This document shows positions 1 to 7,285 of a stretch of DNA of 24,981 bases, piece by piece. Every line of letters begins with the position of its first letter. Positions within the stretch are counted from its first letter, which is position 1. The notes beneath the pieces are model-generated. The model did no database searches, was not told where the DNA came from, and saw only the letters and a list, made by a program, of their open reading frames with translations. The stretch lies in NCBI GenBank assembly GCA_016932965.1, contig JAFGBW010000154.1, positions 1 through 24,981 of the forward strand. The letters run 5' to 3'. The translations under genes were made by a program, and so were the position numbers. Source of the stretch: Candidatus Auribacterota bacterium. GTDB lineage: Bacteria; Auribacterota; JAFGBW01.

Positions 1-387
1 ATTGGGAAAATATATGTTCCGGCTGAAATACTGAGCAAACCGTCCAAACTGAATGATCTGGAAATGAACATCGTCAAGCTGCATCCTGAAATCGGACATG
101 AAATTTTAAGTTCCATTGAGTTTCCCTGGCCTATCACGCGCATTATTTTGGAGCATCATGAACGAATAGACGGTTCCGGTTATCCTCGCGGTATTAAAGG
201 CAGGGATATGCTTCTGGAATCGAAAATCCTTTCCGTAGCAGATGTTGTGGAAGCCATGGCTTCACACAGGCCGTACAGGCCTTCATTGGGGATGAAAAGT
301 GCGCTGGAGGAAATCTGCAAAAACAAAGGACGTTTTTACGACCGTGACGTCGTGGAGGCCTGCGTGAAAGTCTTAACTGAAGTCTAA
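1..387 (+). CDS. HD-GYP domain c-di-GMP phosphodiesterase, 3' part
   Basis: This is the C-terminal 128 codons of a gene that begins left of the window. The frame is open from base 1 and starts with IGK, the end of the family's DIGK motif. The diagnostic HHERxDGSGYP motif is at fragment residues 52-62, followed by the usual region with ADVVEAM and a short C-terminal helix. HD-GYP proteins hydrolyse cyclic di-GMP in the cytoplasm using a two- or three-metal centre. The upstream input domain, often a receiver or PAS domain, is not visible. An internal ATG at 64 is not a credible start because it would cut the HD-GYP fold. A PilZ protein at 16182 fits c-di-GMP signalling in this organism. The family is certain; the full domain layout is unknown. 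Confidence 0.93.
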   Translation: MGKIYVPAEILSKPSKLNDLEMNIVKLHPEIGHEILSSIEFPWPITRIILEHHERIDGSGYPRGIKGRDMLLESKILSVADVVEAMASHRPYRPSLGMKSALEEICKNKGRFYDRDVVEACVKVLTEV

Positions 388-389
388 AT

Positions 390-427
390 TGAATCCGGGT
401 GATCACCAGTCACTAGTTACGGATTCA
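390..427. other. Nested inverted repeat just after the HD-GYP stop
   Basis: Perfect 8-bp arms TGAATCCG (390-397) and CGGATTCA (420-427) enclose a 10-bp palindrome GGTGATCACC (398-407). It starts 2 bp after the HD-GYP stop codon, so it could form a transcript-end hairpin, but no T-run follows on the plus strand. It may act as an RNA 3'-end stabiliser or a protein site. Confidence 0.4.
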
Positions 428-458
428 GCGCTGTCGCTCGGAAGGCAACAAGTTTTCC

Positions 459-509
459 TGCAGAGGCGCGGAGAATGGTTGATAGTTGTTGGTTGTTGAT
501 TGTTGGTAA
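459..509 (+). repeat. Copy of a dispersed intergenic repeat
   Basis: The segment has CAGAGGCGCGGAGAAT (461-476) followed by a G/T-rich tract built from TTGATAGTTGTTGG-like units. The same order (GCAGAGGCGC, GAGAAT, then TGAATGG- or GTTGTT-like units) recurs in reverse complement at 18319-18365, and related pieces occur near 6528, 15922 and 19626. It is non-coding. The rest of the 388-580 gap shows nothing else beyond the flanking hairpins. Confidence 0.5.
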
Positions 510-510
510 A

Positions 511-533
511 TAGAAAATTTACTCCGAGCGGAG
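511..533 (-). terminator. Possible weak terminator of the receiver-rlmI unit
   Basis: Read on the minus strand, a short GC-rich hairpin (CTCC, loop, GGAG at 522-533) is followed by TAAATTTTCTA (511-521). It lies about 48 bases past the rlmI stop. The stem is only four pairs, so this is a weak call. Confidence 0.3.
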
Positions 534-580
534 CGAGGGGAGATCATCTTCGTGTTATAGACTATTATTCATACGGAATA

Positions 581-1774
581 TCATTTCATCCCGACTCTTG
601 CGTAAATGACTTTCAGGTATTTTCCTTCCGGAAAATCCGTGGAAACGGGATGGTCCGGACCTGCTCCGCTGATTTTGAATATCTGCAATGTCCGGTTTGC
701 TTCGTTTGCTGAACGGGTCACGATACTTTTAAACACCTCTTCGCTGATCAATCCTGAACAGGAACAACTAACGAGGATCCCTCCGGGTTTGATTGTCTGG
801 ACAGCCAGACGGTTCAGGTCTCCGTATGTTTTCATGGCGCGCGGAATCTCGTCTTTGACACCAGCAAGCTTGGCCGGGTCCAGAATGACCATGTCTGCGA
901 GTTCATTCTCCTGAATTTTGGAACGTAAAAAATCGAAAACATCCATGTGGATCCACTCCAGCGACTGGTGTTCTCCCGGAAGATGATTTAAAGCAGCATT
1001 TTTTTTTGCCAGGTGCAGGGCCTTTTCGTCCAAATCCAACGCCTTCACTTGTTTTGCCCCACCCAATAGGGCAGACAGGGCAAATCCGCCTGTGTAGCAG
1101 AAAAGATCAAAAAGGGTTTTACCTGCTGCCAGTTTCCGGACCAGCAGCCTGTTTTCCCTTTGATCCAGGAAATATCCTGTTTTATGTCCTGAAGTAAAAT
1201 CCACCAGCATATTCAGGCCGTTTTCGAGAATGGATGCGTTTTGCGGCAGCGGATAGGGTTCAACCAGGTCCTTGAAGCTGATTTTTTCCTTTTCCTCAAG
1301 CTTGGAGTTCACGTGAAAACCTATTCTGGCTCGTGGGTATAAACGCCGAAGTCCTGACACAAGCCAGTGTCCGACTGTTTTGACTCCGGCGCAGAAAGGC
1401 TCGATCACGATGACGTCAGCGAATTTGTCGATCACAATGCCGCTCAATTGATCCGCTTCGGCGTGGACCAGACGATAGGAATCAGAGTCAGTCTGGATCT
1501 GCAGAACATCCTCCCTTAAGATTCTGGCCTGTTCCAGCCGCCTGAAAATGAATTCTTCATTGATGATATCATCCGGATGTTGGGATATAATCCTTAACGC
1601 GATGGTTTGAAAGGGATGATAAAACCCTCTGCCTGCAAAACGACCTTCCCTTGTGCGGATTTCTACAAGTGTTCCGGGCTGAAGACGTTTTTCCGGGCGT
1701 CTGACCATTTTTGAAAAGATCCATGGATGACTGGATTTCCGGGTGGTTTTAAGACGGATGAGAGGAAAGATCAT
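581..1774 (-). CDS. rlmI: RlmI-like class I SAM-dependent 23S rRNA cytosine methyltransferase
   Basis: The 397-residue protein matches the RlmI/YccW family in length and order. An N-terminal PUA-like RNA-binding domain (about residues 1-80, with FAGRGFYHP) precedes a Rossmann methyltransferase. The SAM-binding motif is LFDLFCYTGGFALSAL and the acidic loop is KALDLDEKAL. The catalytic region has ILDPAKLAG and then SCSCSGLIS, which supplies the family's cysteine. Members make 5-methylcytosine in 23S rRNA using SAM. Many relatives read DPP where this has DPA. It is the last gene of a minus-strand unit, 15 bp behind a receiver gene. No clear Shine-Dalgarno precedes the ATG, which suggests coupling to the upstream gene. 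The family is secure; the exact target base is inferred from homology only. Confidence 0.88.
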   Translation of the reverse strand: MIFPLIRLKTTRKSSHPWIFSKMVRRPEKRLQPGTLVEIRTREGRFAGRGFYHPFQTIALRIISQHPDDIINEEFIFRRLEQARILREDVLQIQTDSDSYRLVHAEADQLSGIVIDKFADVIVIEPFCAGVKTVGHWLVSGLRRLYPRARIGFHVNSKLEEKEKISFKDLVEPYPLPQNASILENGLNMLVDFTSGHKTGYFLDQRENRLLVRKLAAGKTLFDLFCYTGGFALSALLGGAKQVKALDLDEKALHLAKKNAALNHLPGEHQSLEWIHMDVFDFLRSKIQENELADMVILDPAKLAGVKDEIPRAMKTYGDLNRLAVQTIKPGGILVSCSCSGLISEEVFKSIVTRSANEANRTLQIFKISGAGPDHPVSTDFPEGKYLKVIYARVGMK

Positions 1775-1789
1775 GCTGGAAAAGTTCGA

Positions 1790-2176
1790 TTATTTTTTCG
1801 CTTTTTCAAGAGTGACCCTGATCACATTTTTAATCTGGTCCATTTCAAAAGGTTTAGTGATATAATCCACCGCACCCAGCTTCATGGATTCCACGGCTGT
1901 TTCAACAGAGGCGTATCCCGTGATCATGATCACATAGGTATTGCTGTTCTGCTGCTTGACAGCCTTTAAAACATCAATGCCGGAAAAACCCGGCATTTTC
2001 AAGTCAGTCACGACCAGATCAAAATCCGATTTTTGAAGTAGGTTGATCCCCTCTTCGCCGCTGGCCACTGCCTGGACTTCGTATCCTTCATCACGCAGCA
2101 TGTCGGAAAGAAAATTCCGCATGATTTCCTCATCGTCAACCACAAGGATATGAATGTTCTTGTGGAATTTATTCAT
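1790..2176 (-). CDS. Stand-alone response regulator receiver domain protein
   Basis: The whole 128-residue protein is one CheY-like receiver with no output domain. Residues D14-D15 (VVDDEE) form the acidic pocket, D58 (VTDLKMPG) is the phospho-acceptor, T86 (MITGYAS) is the switch residue and K108 (ITKPF) is the conserved lysine. The sequence resembles receivers of NtrC-type regulators. The start overlaps the upstream receiver by 8 bp (ATGAATAA), and a GAGGAAG just before it lies inside that gene, so translation is probably coupled. It likely relays phosphate from a histidine kinase encoded elsewhere to a partner protein. No kinase is visible in this window. Confidence 0.9.
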   Translation of the reverse strand: MNKFHKNIHILVVDDEEIMRNFLSDMLRDEGYEVQAVASGEEGINLLQKSDFDLVVTDLKMPGFSGIDVLKAVKQQNSNTYVIMITGYASVETAVESMKLGAVDYITKPFEMDQIKNVIRVTLEKAKK

Positions 2177-2528
2177 CCATCTTCCTCAAGATATTGATTA
2201 TCACATCAGGTTCGAAAGGTTTTTCCATGATGAAATCGGCCCCCTTTTTTTTGATATTATTGATGTCGTCAGGTTTGAACAAGCCGGACATCAGAATGAT
2301 TTTGACCGATGGGTTTTGTATCCGGATGAGTCCCAACAGGTCCTGTCCCTGGATAAACGGCAGATTGTCGTCAAGAATGATGGCATCAAATTTGTTTTGC
2401 TGGAGGGATTTCAACGCGCCCTTGCCGTCCGCAATATTGACGACCTCAAAATCATTTTCCTGGAGGACCATTGTCAGGCTTTCGCGGAGGCAATTATCAT
2501 CTTCAACCAGCAGAATTTTTTTGTTCAT
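2169..2528 (-). CDS. Stand-alone response regulator receiver domain protein
   Basis: This 119-residue CheY-like receiver has no output domain. The acidic pocket is E9-D10-D11 (LLVEDD), the likely phospho-acceptor is D53 (ILDDNLP), the switch residue is S81 (LMSGL) and the conserved lysine is K103 (MEKPF). Serine at the switch site and LDDNLP distinguish it from its neighbour, so the two are not recent duplicates. It is the first gene of the minus-strand unit that continues into the second receiver and rlmI. The start follows a weak GGAAAG. The function, a phosphorelay or scaffold input, is inferred from domain content alone. Confidence 0.9.
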   Translation of the reverse strand: MNKKILLVEDDNCLRESLTMVLQENDFEVVNIADGKGALKSLQQNKFDAIILDDNLPFIQGQDLLGLIRIQNPSVKIILMSGLFKPDDINNIKKKGADFIMEKPFEPDVIINILRKMDE

Positions 2529-2542
2529 CGTGTACTTTCCAA

Positions 2543-2557
2543 GATAAATTCTTTATC
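2543..2557. promoter_or_regulatory. 15-bp dyad upstream of the receiver operon
   Basis: GATAAA-TTC-TTTATC is a perfect inverted repeat 15 bases before the first receiver start. It lies in the 124-bp gap shared with the divergent membrane protein gene at 2653. This is a plausible operator; the protein that would bind is unknown. Confidence 0.35.
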
Positions 2558-2652
2558 ACAAGATGGAATAGAAGTATATTACCCCACAAAACTGAAACTG
2601 GTCTATAAGAAAAAGTATGCAACCGTTTAATTTTTTAGTGTCATAACTGTCC

Positions 2653-4251
2653 ATGATGCAGGCCGTGAAGCAGACCCGCCTTTTATCCCTCTATCGCTTG
2701 CCGGATTTGTTCCTTTTTATTCTTTTGTTTCTCATCACCTTCACTCCCCTTTCCAATTTTGATTTTTTCTGGCATTTGAAAACCGGCGATCTCATGCTGG
2801 CCCAGGGGCATTTTTTTTATTCCGACCCTTTCAGCTATACGGCATTTGACGCGCCCTGGTTCAATTTCCATATTCTTTTTCAAGTGAGTGTCTCTTTGAT
2901 CCACAGGTACTTTGGATTCAACGGGCTCACTCTTTATCAGGTTTTTCTCTTTTTTCTTATTTTTACGGTCTGTTGTCATGACGGTAAAAACACCCTCGGT
3001 TCCAGGCTGCTGATTCTTTTTGCGCTTCTCTGCCTGAGTAAACGGCATATGCTCCGGCCTGAACTGGGAACGATCCTGTTTTTGGTTTTATATATCCGTA
3101 TCCTGCTCAGTCCTTCCAAAAAATTTTTTTTTCTCCCCCTGCTTCAGATCCTCTTTACCAACACGCACAGCGCTTTTTATCTGGGGCCTGTTTTGATCCT
3201 CTTTAAATTCCTGGAATCTTTTTTTCATCGTAAGCTTTTTTCCCCGGCTGTATCCGGACGCTACGGCATGATTCTGTTTTTCAGTGTGCTGGCCTGTGCC
3301 GTCTCCCCTTATGGTTTTAAAGGCATGCTTTTTCCGGTTGCGCTTGTTTCCAAGGTGACGGGTATGGAAGATGTCTATAAAAAGACGATTCTGGAATTCG
3401 CCTCACCGGATCTTCTGGGAAAAGACTGGATATACGGCCTGTATTTCGTCCTCTGCATTGCCTTTCTGGTGCGGTTTATAAAAGATAGAAATTACTTCGC
3501 ATCGCTGGTTATTCTATTCACGGGGTTTCTTGCTTTCAGTGCGGCCCGGAATTTCAACCTGCTTCTTTTCTGCTCCCTGCCGTTTTTACTGCAGAGTGAT
3601 CTGCAGGTCAGACTGGAGTCTTTGATGGGCTCCATTGCAAAAAAAATCATCCTTGCCGGCGTTGTCATGATTGCCGTTCTTTACGGCTATCTTTTTGCGA
3701 GCAACCGGTATTATCTTGAGCACGCACTGGTGGAACGGTCCGGATGGGGGATCAACAGGACTGTTTTTTCCGACTCTCTGCCGGATTTTTTAAAGGGGAT
3801 TCCTTCAACAGCTAGAATGTTCAACAGCATGTCGCTGGGAGGATATTTGATCTATCATGCTCCGCACTTGAAGGTTTTTTACGACGGCAGGCTGGATGTC
3901 TACTCCGAGGATTTTTATCGTTTGTATCTGAAAATGATCAGTGATCATGATGTGTTTACCGCGCAGGCAAAACGCTTCAGGATTGATTTAGTCATCCTCA
4001 ATCATTCCATCAATGAGGGCGCCCCTTTGATGAGGTTAAAAGATGATCCTGACTGGGAACTCGCGTATCTGGATTACCATACGGTTGTTTTCATGAAAAA
4101 AGGCTCTTTCCCCGGTCTGCAGCCGATCACGTCCGCAAACAAGGATGTTTACCTTGCCGCGCTTTTAAAGAGAACGGCTGATTTCGCACCCTGCGACAGG
4201 GAATTGATGAAAGAAGTTTTATTTCTGGCACTGGAAAAACTGTCCTTATAA
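2653..4251 (+). CDS. Polytopic GT-C-like membrane protein, function unknown
   Basis: The 532-residue protein has roughly ten hydrophobic helices. The first periplasmic loop carries FWHLKTGDLMLAQG and YSDPFSYTAFDAPW (about residues 38-75). This is the signature of a widespread family of GT-C-like integral membrane proteins that often read WHLxTGxxIxxxGxxPxxDPFS. The C-terminal soluble part has FNSMSLGGYLIYHAPHL, a DGRLDVY motif and an LVILN segment (about residues 392-455), also typical of this family. Members are thought to transfer sugars from lipid carriers, but I know of no assigned substrate. Adjacent ATGs at 2653 and 2656 are both possible, with no strong ribosome-binding site. The gene overlaps the convergent permease by 6 bp. 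The family call is moderately sure and the reaction is inference. Confidence 0.7.
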   Translation: MMQAVKQTRLLSLYRLPDLFLFILLFLITFTPLSNFDFFWHLKTGDLMLAQGHFFYSDPFSYTAFDAPWFNFHILFQVSVSLIHRYFGFNGLTLYQVFLFFLIFTVCCHDGKNTLGSRLLILFALLCLSKRHMLRPELGTILFLVLYIRILLSPSKKFFFLPLLQILFTNTHSAFYLGPVLILFKFLESFFHRKLFSPAVSGRYGMILFFSVLACAVSPYGFKGMLFPVALVSKVTGMEDVYKKTILEFASPDLLGKDWIYGLYFVLCIAFLVRFIKDRNYFASLVILFTGFLAFSAARNFNLLLFCSLPFLLQSDLQVRLESLMGSIAKKIILAGVVMIAVLYGYLFASNRYYLEHALVERSGWGINRTVFSDSLPDFLKGIPSTARMFNSMSLGGYLIYHAPHLKVFYDGRLDVYSEDFYRLYLKMISDHDVFTAQAKRFRIDLVILNHSINEGAPLMRLKDDPDWELAYLDYHTVVFMKKGSFPGLQPITSANKDVYLAALLKRTADFAPCDRELMKEVLFLALEKLSL

Positions 4252-5010
4252 TCTTTTCAGCATTTCCGAATGATGCTTGAGATGGAAGAGAACGCCGAAA
4301 TACAAAATGAGGACAGACGAAGCGATGATAGCGGCCCCTGCCAGCAAGGGGGGCAGGTAACTTTTCAGATTCAGGCCATGATGCATCAAATCAAGGATCC
4401 AGGCCAGGGGATTGATCAGACTGATCCATTTTAATTCTGCAGGCATGTCTGCTATGGAATAAAAAACTGGACTGAGCCACAGATAAAATAACAGTCCTGT
4501 TTCCAGCCCGTGGGAAAGGTCCGGATAAAAAACGGTCCAGGATGAAAAGAGATAAGTCAGGCCCATGGTCATCACGTATAAAAAAAACAGGGCCAGAAAA
4601 AACAGGAGCACGCCGGATGGCGAAAAGGACTTACTTATCCAGATAAAAACACAGACCAGGATAAGACCGGGAAGGTTCAGGATAAAACGAAAAGACACAA
4701 AACCGGCCAGGAAAAAATGGCGGTTACCGGAGAGCTGTTTGTAAAGATGGCGCTGGTCCAGCAAAAGGCGGTGACCCTGTGTAAGAGTGCCGGCAAAGAA
4801 CTGCCACGAAAGATAACCGACCAGGATCAAGTGAGGCAGAGCCGGATCATGGATCCGGAAGATCTCTTTGAACACACAGGCAATGGCGAGAGAAATGATA
4901 AGCGGCGTGAGAAGGACCCAGGCGAGTTTCAATCTGGAACCGGCAAAATGCACTTTGAGAAACCGGCTGATAAAAGACCGGATATGATGGTAAAAAGCCG
5001 ATGTGAGCAT
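4246..5010 (-). CDS. ABC-2 type transporter permease (polysaccharide-export-like)
   Basis: The 254-residue protein has about six transmembrane helices and the ABC-2 permease layout. An N-terminal cytoplasmic segment (RFLKVHFAGSRLKLAWVLL) resembles the start of Wzm/TagG/RfbA-like permeases. A conserved region near residues 170-205 (LSPVFYSIADMP, then SLINPLAWILDL) matches the LSPVxY and xNPLxxxxxxxR region of that group. Such permeases pair with an ATPase to export O-antigen, teichoic acid or similar glycans. No ATPase gene is adjacent: the upstream neighbour is the broken surface protein on the other strand and the downstream neighbour is convergent. The substrate cannot be read from this sequence. 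Confidence 0.82.
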   Translation of the reverse strand: MLTSAFYHHIRSFISRFLKVHFAGSRLKLAWVLLTPLIISLAIACVFKEIFRIHDPALPHLILVGYLSWQFFAGTLTQGHRLLLDQRHLYKQLSGNRHFFLAGFVSFRFILNLPGLILVCVFIWISKSFSPSGVLLFFLALFFLYVMTMGLTYLFSSWTVFYPDLSHGLETGLLFYLWLSPVFYSIADMPAELKWISLINPLAWILDLMHHGLNLKSYLPPLLAGAAIIASSVLILYFGVLFHLKHHSEMLKRL

Positions 5011-5222
5011 GATTCAATCCTTAATCATAATTCGTGAAGCCGTAATCTGAATACGGACTTTTTGACGGAATATATCCGGTATCGGTTATTATTACACGTT
5101 TATTTACAAAAATACTCCTGGATCACGCCAGTTGCATCAGCCAGATGATCTGGATCATATCGGTACAGCAGTACATCTCCGTCTTGCTTTTAACTGATGA
5201 ACAACTTGTGAAAAATGCATCC

Positions 5223-5873
5223 ATGTGGTATTCTCAAGACCTGAAACAGGCTGTGTTGGTGATAGTTATATCTGTTTTAGTGGTGCCTTCAGGATATGTG
5301 CAGGCATCACGGCAGAACTTGGTTTCCGGAAATAAAACGGTGTTTCACATGCTGGCACCGGAGAGTAATTTTCCAGTAAAAAAAAGACAATCGCAAAAAG
5401 CATCACAGGAAGTAATCAAATCGCAGAAACCCATGTCCACTGGAAAGATTCTGGCCCTGACGTTTGTTCTTTCCGCTGTCGTGTTACTTAGTCAGGGCGA
5501 TAGAAGCCGACCGGATTTCACGATTCCCATGGGAAGAAATATCATCTCGATTCAGAACAAGTCCGGTATTGAAGACCCGGATGAAATCATTTCCGAGGAA
5601 AATGACCTGGATGAACGTCTGTCCGAGCGGGGTGAAGCATTCAGGGACAGGGATTTGTCGCTGGAAGAAGCCGGTGAGGATACACCATCCCGGGATCCGG
5701 AACACGATGACATGACTCAGAGGGGGGCCGACAGGAAGCGGAGGAAAACAGCCTGGATGAGATCCCTTTTGTGCCTGACGGTGCCAGGGATGAGGATGAG
5801 TCCCCTGCTGATGCGGATGAGGACAGGGATGAACCGGTTCCCGATCCTGGAGGAGGTGATGAAAAGATTGTGA
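5223..5873 (+). CDS. N-terminal part of a frameshifted exported/anchored protein
   Basis: The preferred ATG at 5223 gives a normal signal peptide or anchor (MWYSQDLKQAVLVIVISVLV, ending near SGYVQA); the frame is also open from an ATG at 5145. Next comes T-x4-LAP-E-S, a Lys/Gln-rich stretch, a second hydrophobic segment (GKILALTFVLSAVVLLS) and then a strongly acidic linker (EDPDEIISEENDLDE). Past about 5727 the frame loses its acidic character and becomes basic and Met/Arg-rich, while the -1 frame continues the acidic linker into a globular domain. The gene is therefore probably continuous with the C-terminal part at 5771-6457, broken by one missing base in the G6 tract at 5722-5727. No homologue is recognised. 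Confidence 0.6.
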   Translation: MWYSQDLKQAVLVIVISVLVVPSGYVQASRQNLVSGNKTVFHMLAPESNFPVKKRQSQKASQEVIKSQKPMSTGKILALTFVLSAVVLLSQGDRSRPDFTIPMGRNIISIQNKSGIEDPDEIISEENDLDERLSERGEAFRDRDLSLEEAGEDTPSRDPEHDDMTQRGADRKRRKTAWMRSLLCLTVPGMRMSPLLMRMRTGMNRFPILEEVMKRL

Positions 5874-6457
5874 TATTGGGCAATTCATGGTCAGTGGCGC
5901 TGAATATGTTTATAAGCCGTGAACAAATCCCGACTGATTTGATTGTTGGAGATTCTGATCCAACAAATTCTTCAAAAATGTCATGCAGGCATTCTTCAAA
6001 GGGGTGTGATCTCTTTAATTGTTCAGGCAGGACTCTCAGAGACATCTACAACAGTATTGACATGATAACCCGGGAGATAAAGCTGACAGGCAGTAAAACG
6101 GTCATCATTTTTGAAGGGATCAACAGCATGACATTCAGCCGGAAAGGACTGCTTCTATATTATACGGAGATAGTCAGATCCTTAAAAACTATCGGATGCA
6201 GGGTTTACATCACAACAATTCCTAAAGACGTTGAAGGTGCCGGGGATGGACTGACAAGCAGAAATATTGATCGGCACAACAATGAAATCATCACGCAGGT
6301 AGGAGCTGACGGAATCGTTCCGCTGGAAGAAGTTCCCATGAAAAAAGGTCAACTTCACGGTTTTTTGAGGCAGACGCATTTGTTCATACTGGCCCAATTC
6401 AGGAATCTGATAGACATTCCCGGGCAGATATACCACGGGTTTACCCGGTCCGCGTGA
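5771..6457 (+). CDS. C-terminal part of the frameshifted protein, SGNH-hydrolase-like domain
   Basis: The frame is open from 5711, and the first usable codon is a GTG at 5771. It begins with the rest of the acidic linker (DEDESPADADEDRDEPVPDP) and leads into an alpha/beta domain. That domain has IVILGNSWS (like block I of SGNH/GDSL hydrolases), VIIFEGINSM (like block III) and RVYITTIP. No clear block V Asp-x-x-His is present in this frame. If one base is missing from the T6 tract at 6361-6366, the frame would continue as GFFEADAFVHTGP and stop at 6462, giving an Asp and a His close together. Such domains are often esterases or acyltransferases acting on glycans. Catalytic function is unproven. 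Confidence 0.5.
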   Translation: MPDGARDEDESPADADEDRDEPVPDPGGGDEKIVILGNSWSVALNMFISREQIPTDLIVGDSDPTNSSKMSCRHSSKGCDLFNCSGRTLRDIYNSIDMITREIKLTGSKTVIIFEGINSMTFSRKGLLLYYTEIVRSLKTIGCRVYITTIPKDVEGAGDGLTSRNIDRHNNEIITQVGADGIVPLEEVPMKKGQLHGFLRQTHLFILAQFRNLIDIPGQIYHGFTRSA

Positions 6458-6520
6458 ACTAAAACTGCCGTATCCAGATTTTTCAACCATTTTTTTTTCA
6501 CTGCCTTTTATGTATAATAA

Positions 6521-6715
6521 TCCCTTCCATTCACGACTCACAACTCCAATGCTCCTTTTCAGCGTTATTGCGGGACAAGCTTTTTTCTTGTCATTCCGAA
6601 TGGATGTAAGGAATCTTTTTCCATTCACTATTGGACTGCAGGCATCGTGCCCTTGCGGGCGATTCGAATCGACCTTCTTTGCTGTCCTGGATTCGAGTCT
6701 CAATTCTTAATTTAT
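6521..6715. repeat. Intergenic region with degenerate dispersed repeats
   Basis: The gap 6458-6736 holds no convincing gene. It contains CATTCACGACTCACAACTCC (6528-6547), CCATTCACTATTGGACTGC (6621-6639) and TCTCAATTCTTAATTTA (6698-6714). These resemble, in either orientation, pieces at 15922, 18291-18365 and 19626. Also present are hairpins GACAAG/CTTGTC (6574-6592) and GCCC/GGGC (6649-6660), and a perfect 12-bp palindrome CGATTCGAATCG (6660-6671). These look like remnants of non-coding repeat elements. Confidence 0.45.
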
Positions 6716-6736
6716 TTTACTCCCCTCCGGGGGTGA

Positions 6737-7069
6737 TTATTCCTTTATTTTTGTTAAATAGATCAAAGAGCTCAGAACGCTCAATATCAGAGGCGGTGAA
6801 ACGGAAACAAAAAGAACGGTATGGGAATTTGATCCGCGGCCAGTCAAACCGAAAAACACGAAAATACAGATGGACAGAATTGACGCCACGAGCATGGATA
6901 TTCCAGCGAACCTGTTTGCCTTATACCAAACGGTCTCATTCGAAAGGGTTTTCGGGGTTCTGAATCCATACCATCTGTTGGGTTTGACAACCCGGATGAT
7001 CAGCGGAACCGCGAGGGATATGATCAGGGACTGTATCAAAATGAATATGAGAATATCTTTTTCATCCAT
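6737..7069 (-). CDS. SdpI/YfhL-family small membrane protein
   Basis: The 110-residue product from the ATG at 7069 has three hydrophobic helices. Between the first two is the family signature PNRWYGFRTPKTLSNETVWY followed by KANRFAG (about residues 29-55). SdpI of Bacillus gives immunity to the SdpC toxin, but most bacterial homologues have no known role and simply share this membrane fold. A longer version from 7180 would add a 37-residue extension unlike the family, so the later start is preferred, though its ribosome-binding site is weak. It is the only minus-strand gene between the broken surface protein and the porin and seems separately transcribed. The family is fairly sure; the role is not. 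Confidence 0.8.
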   Translation of the reverse strand: MDEKDILIFILIQSLIISLAVPLIIRVVKPNRWYGFRTPKTLSNETVWYKANRFAGISMLVASILSICIFVFFGLTGRGSNSHTVLFVSVSPPLILSVLSSLIYLTKIKE

Positions 7070-7235
7070 GACGGATTTTCTCTTTTGATTCAGACAAGAC
7101 GGGACAGGTGGGTTCCGGTCCGGATAATAATAGGGAAAAAACAAGGAGACCGTCAAAGAGATATTGATTGATGCGATCAAAAAAAGAAATTTATTTTTTA
7201 TCTTTGCACAGACGGAGGGTACGATGAAGGCAAAC

Positions 7236-7267
7236 TCCGGGAAAAGGGCAAGTGCGCTTTTCCCGGA
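7236..7267 (-). terminator. Strong hairpin after the porin gene
   Basis: A perfect 11-bp inverted repeat, TCCGGGAAAAG (7236-7246) and CTTTTCCCGGA (7257-7267) with a 10-base loop, lies 19 bases past the porin stop. No clean T-run follows on the minus strand, so it may instead protect the 3' end of the amtB-glnK-porin message. Confidence 0.55.
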
Positions 7268-7285
7268 TGACCAGTTTACCGGCGA

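Noticed and set aside
5484-6045. Pro/Ser/His-rich minus-strand frames opposite the acidic linker
   Set aside because: Their odd composition is the complement of Asp/Glu codons on the plus strand, and they have no start context.
6656-6700. Two tRNA T-loop-like strings (GATTCGAATC and GATTCGAGTC)
   Set aside because: Neither has a matching five-pair T stem, anticodon arm or acceptor stem around it.
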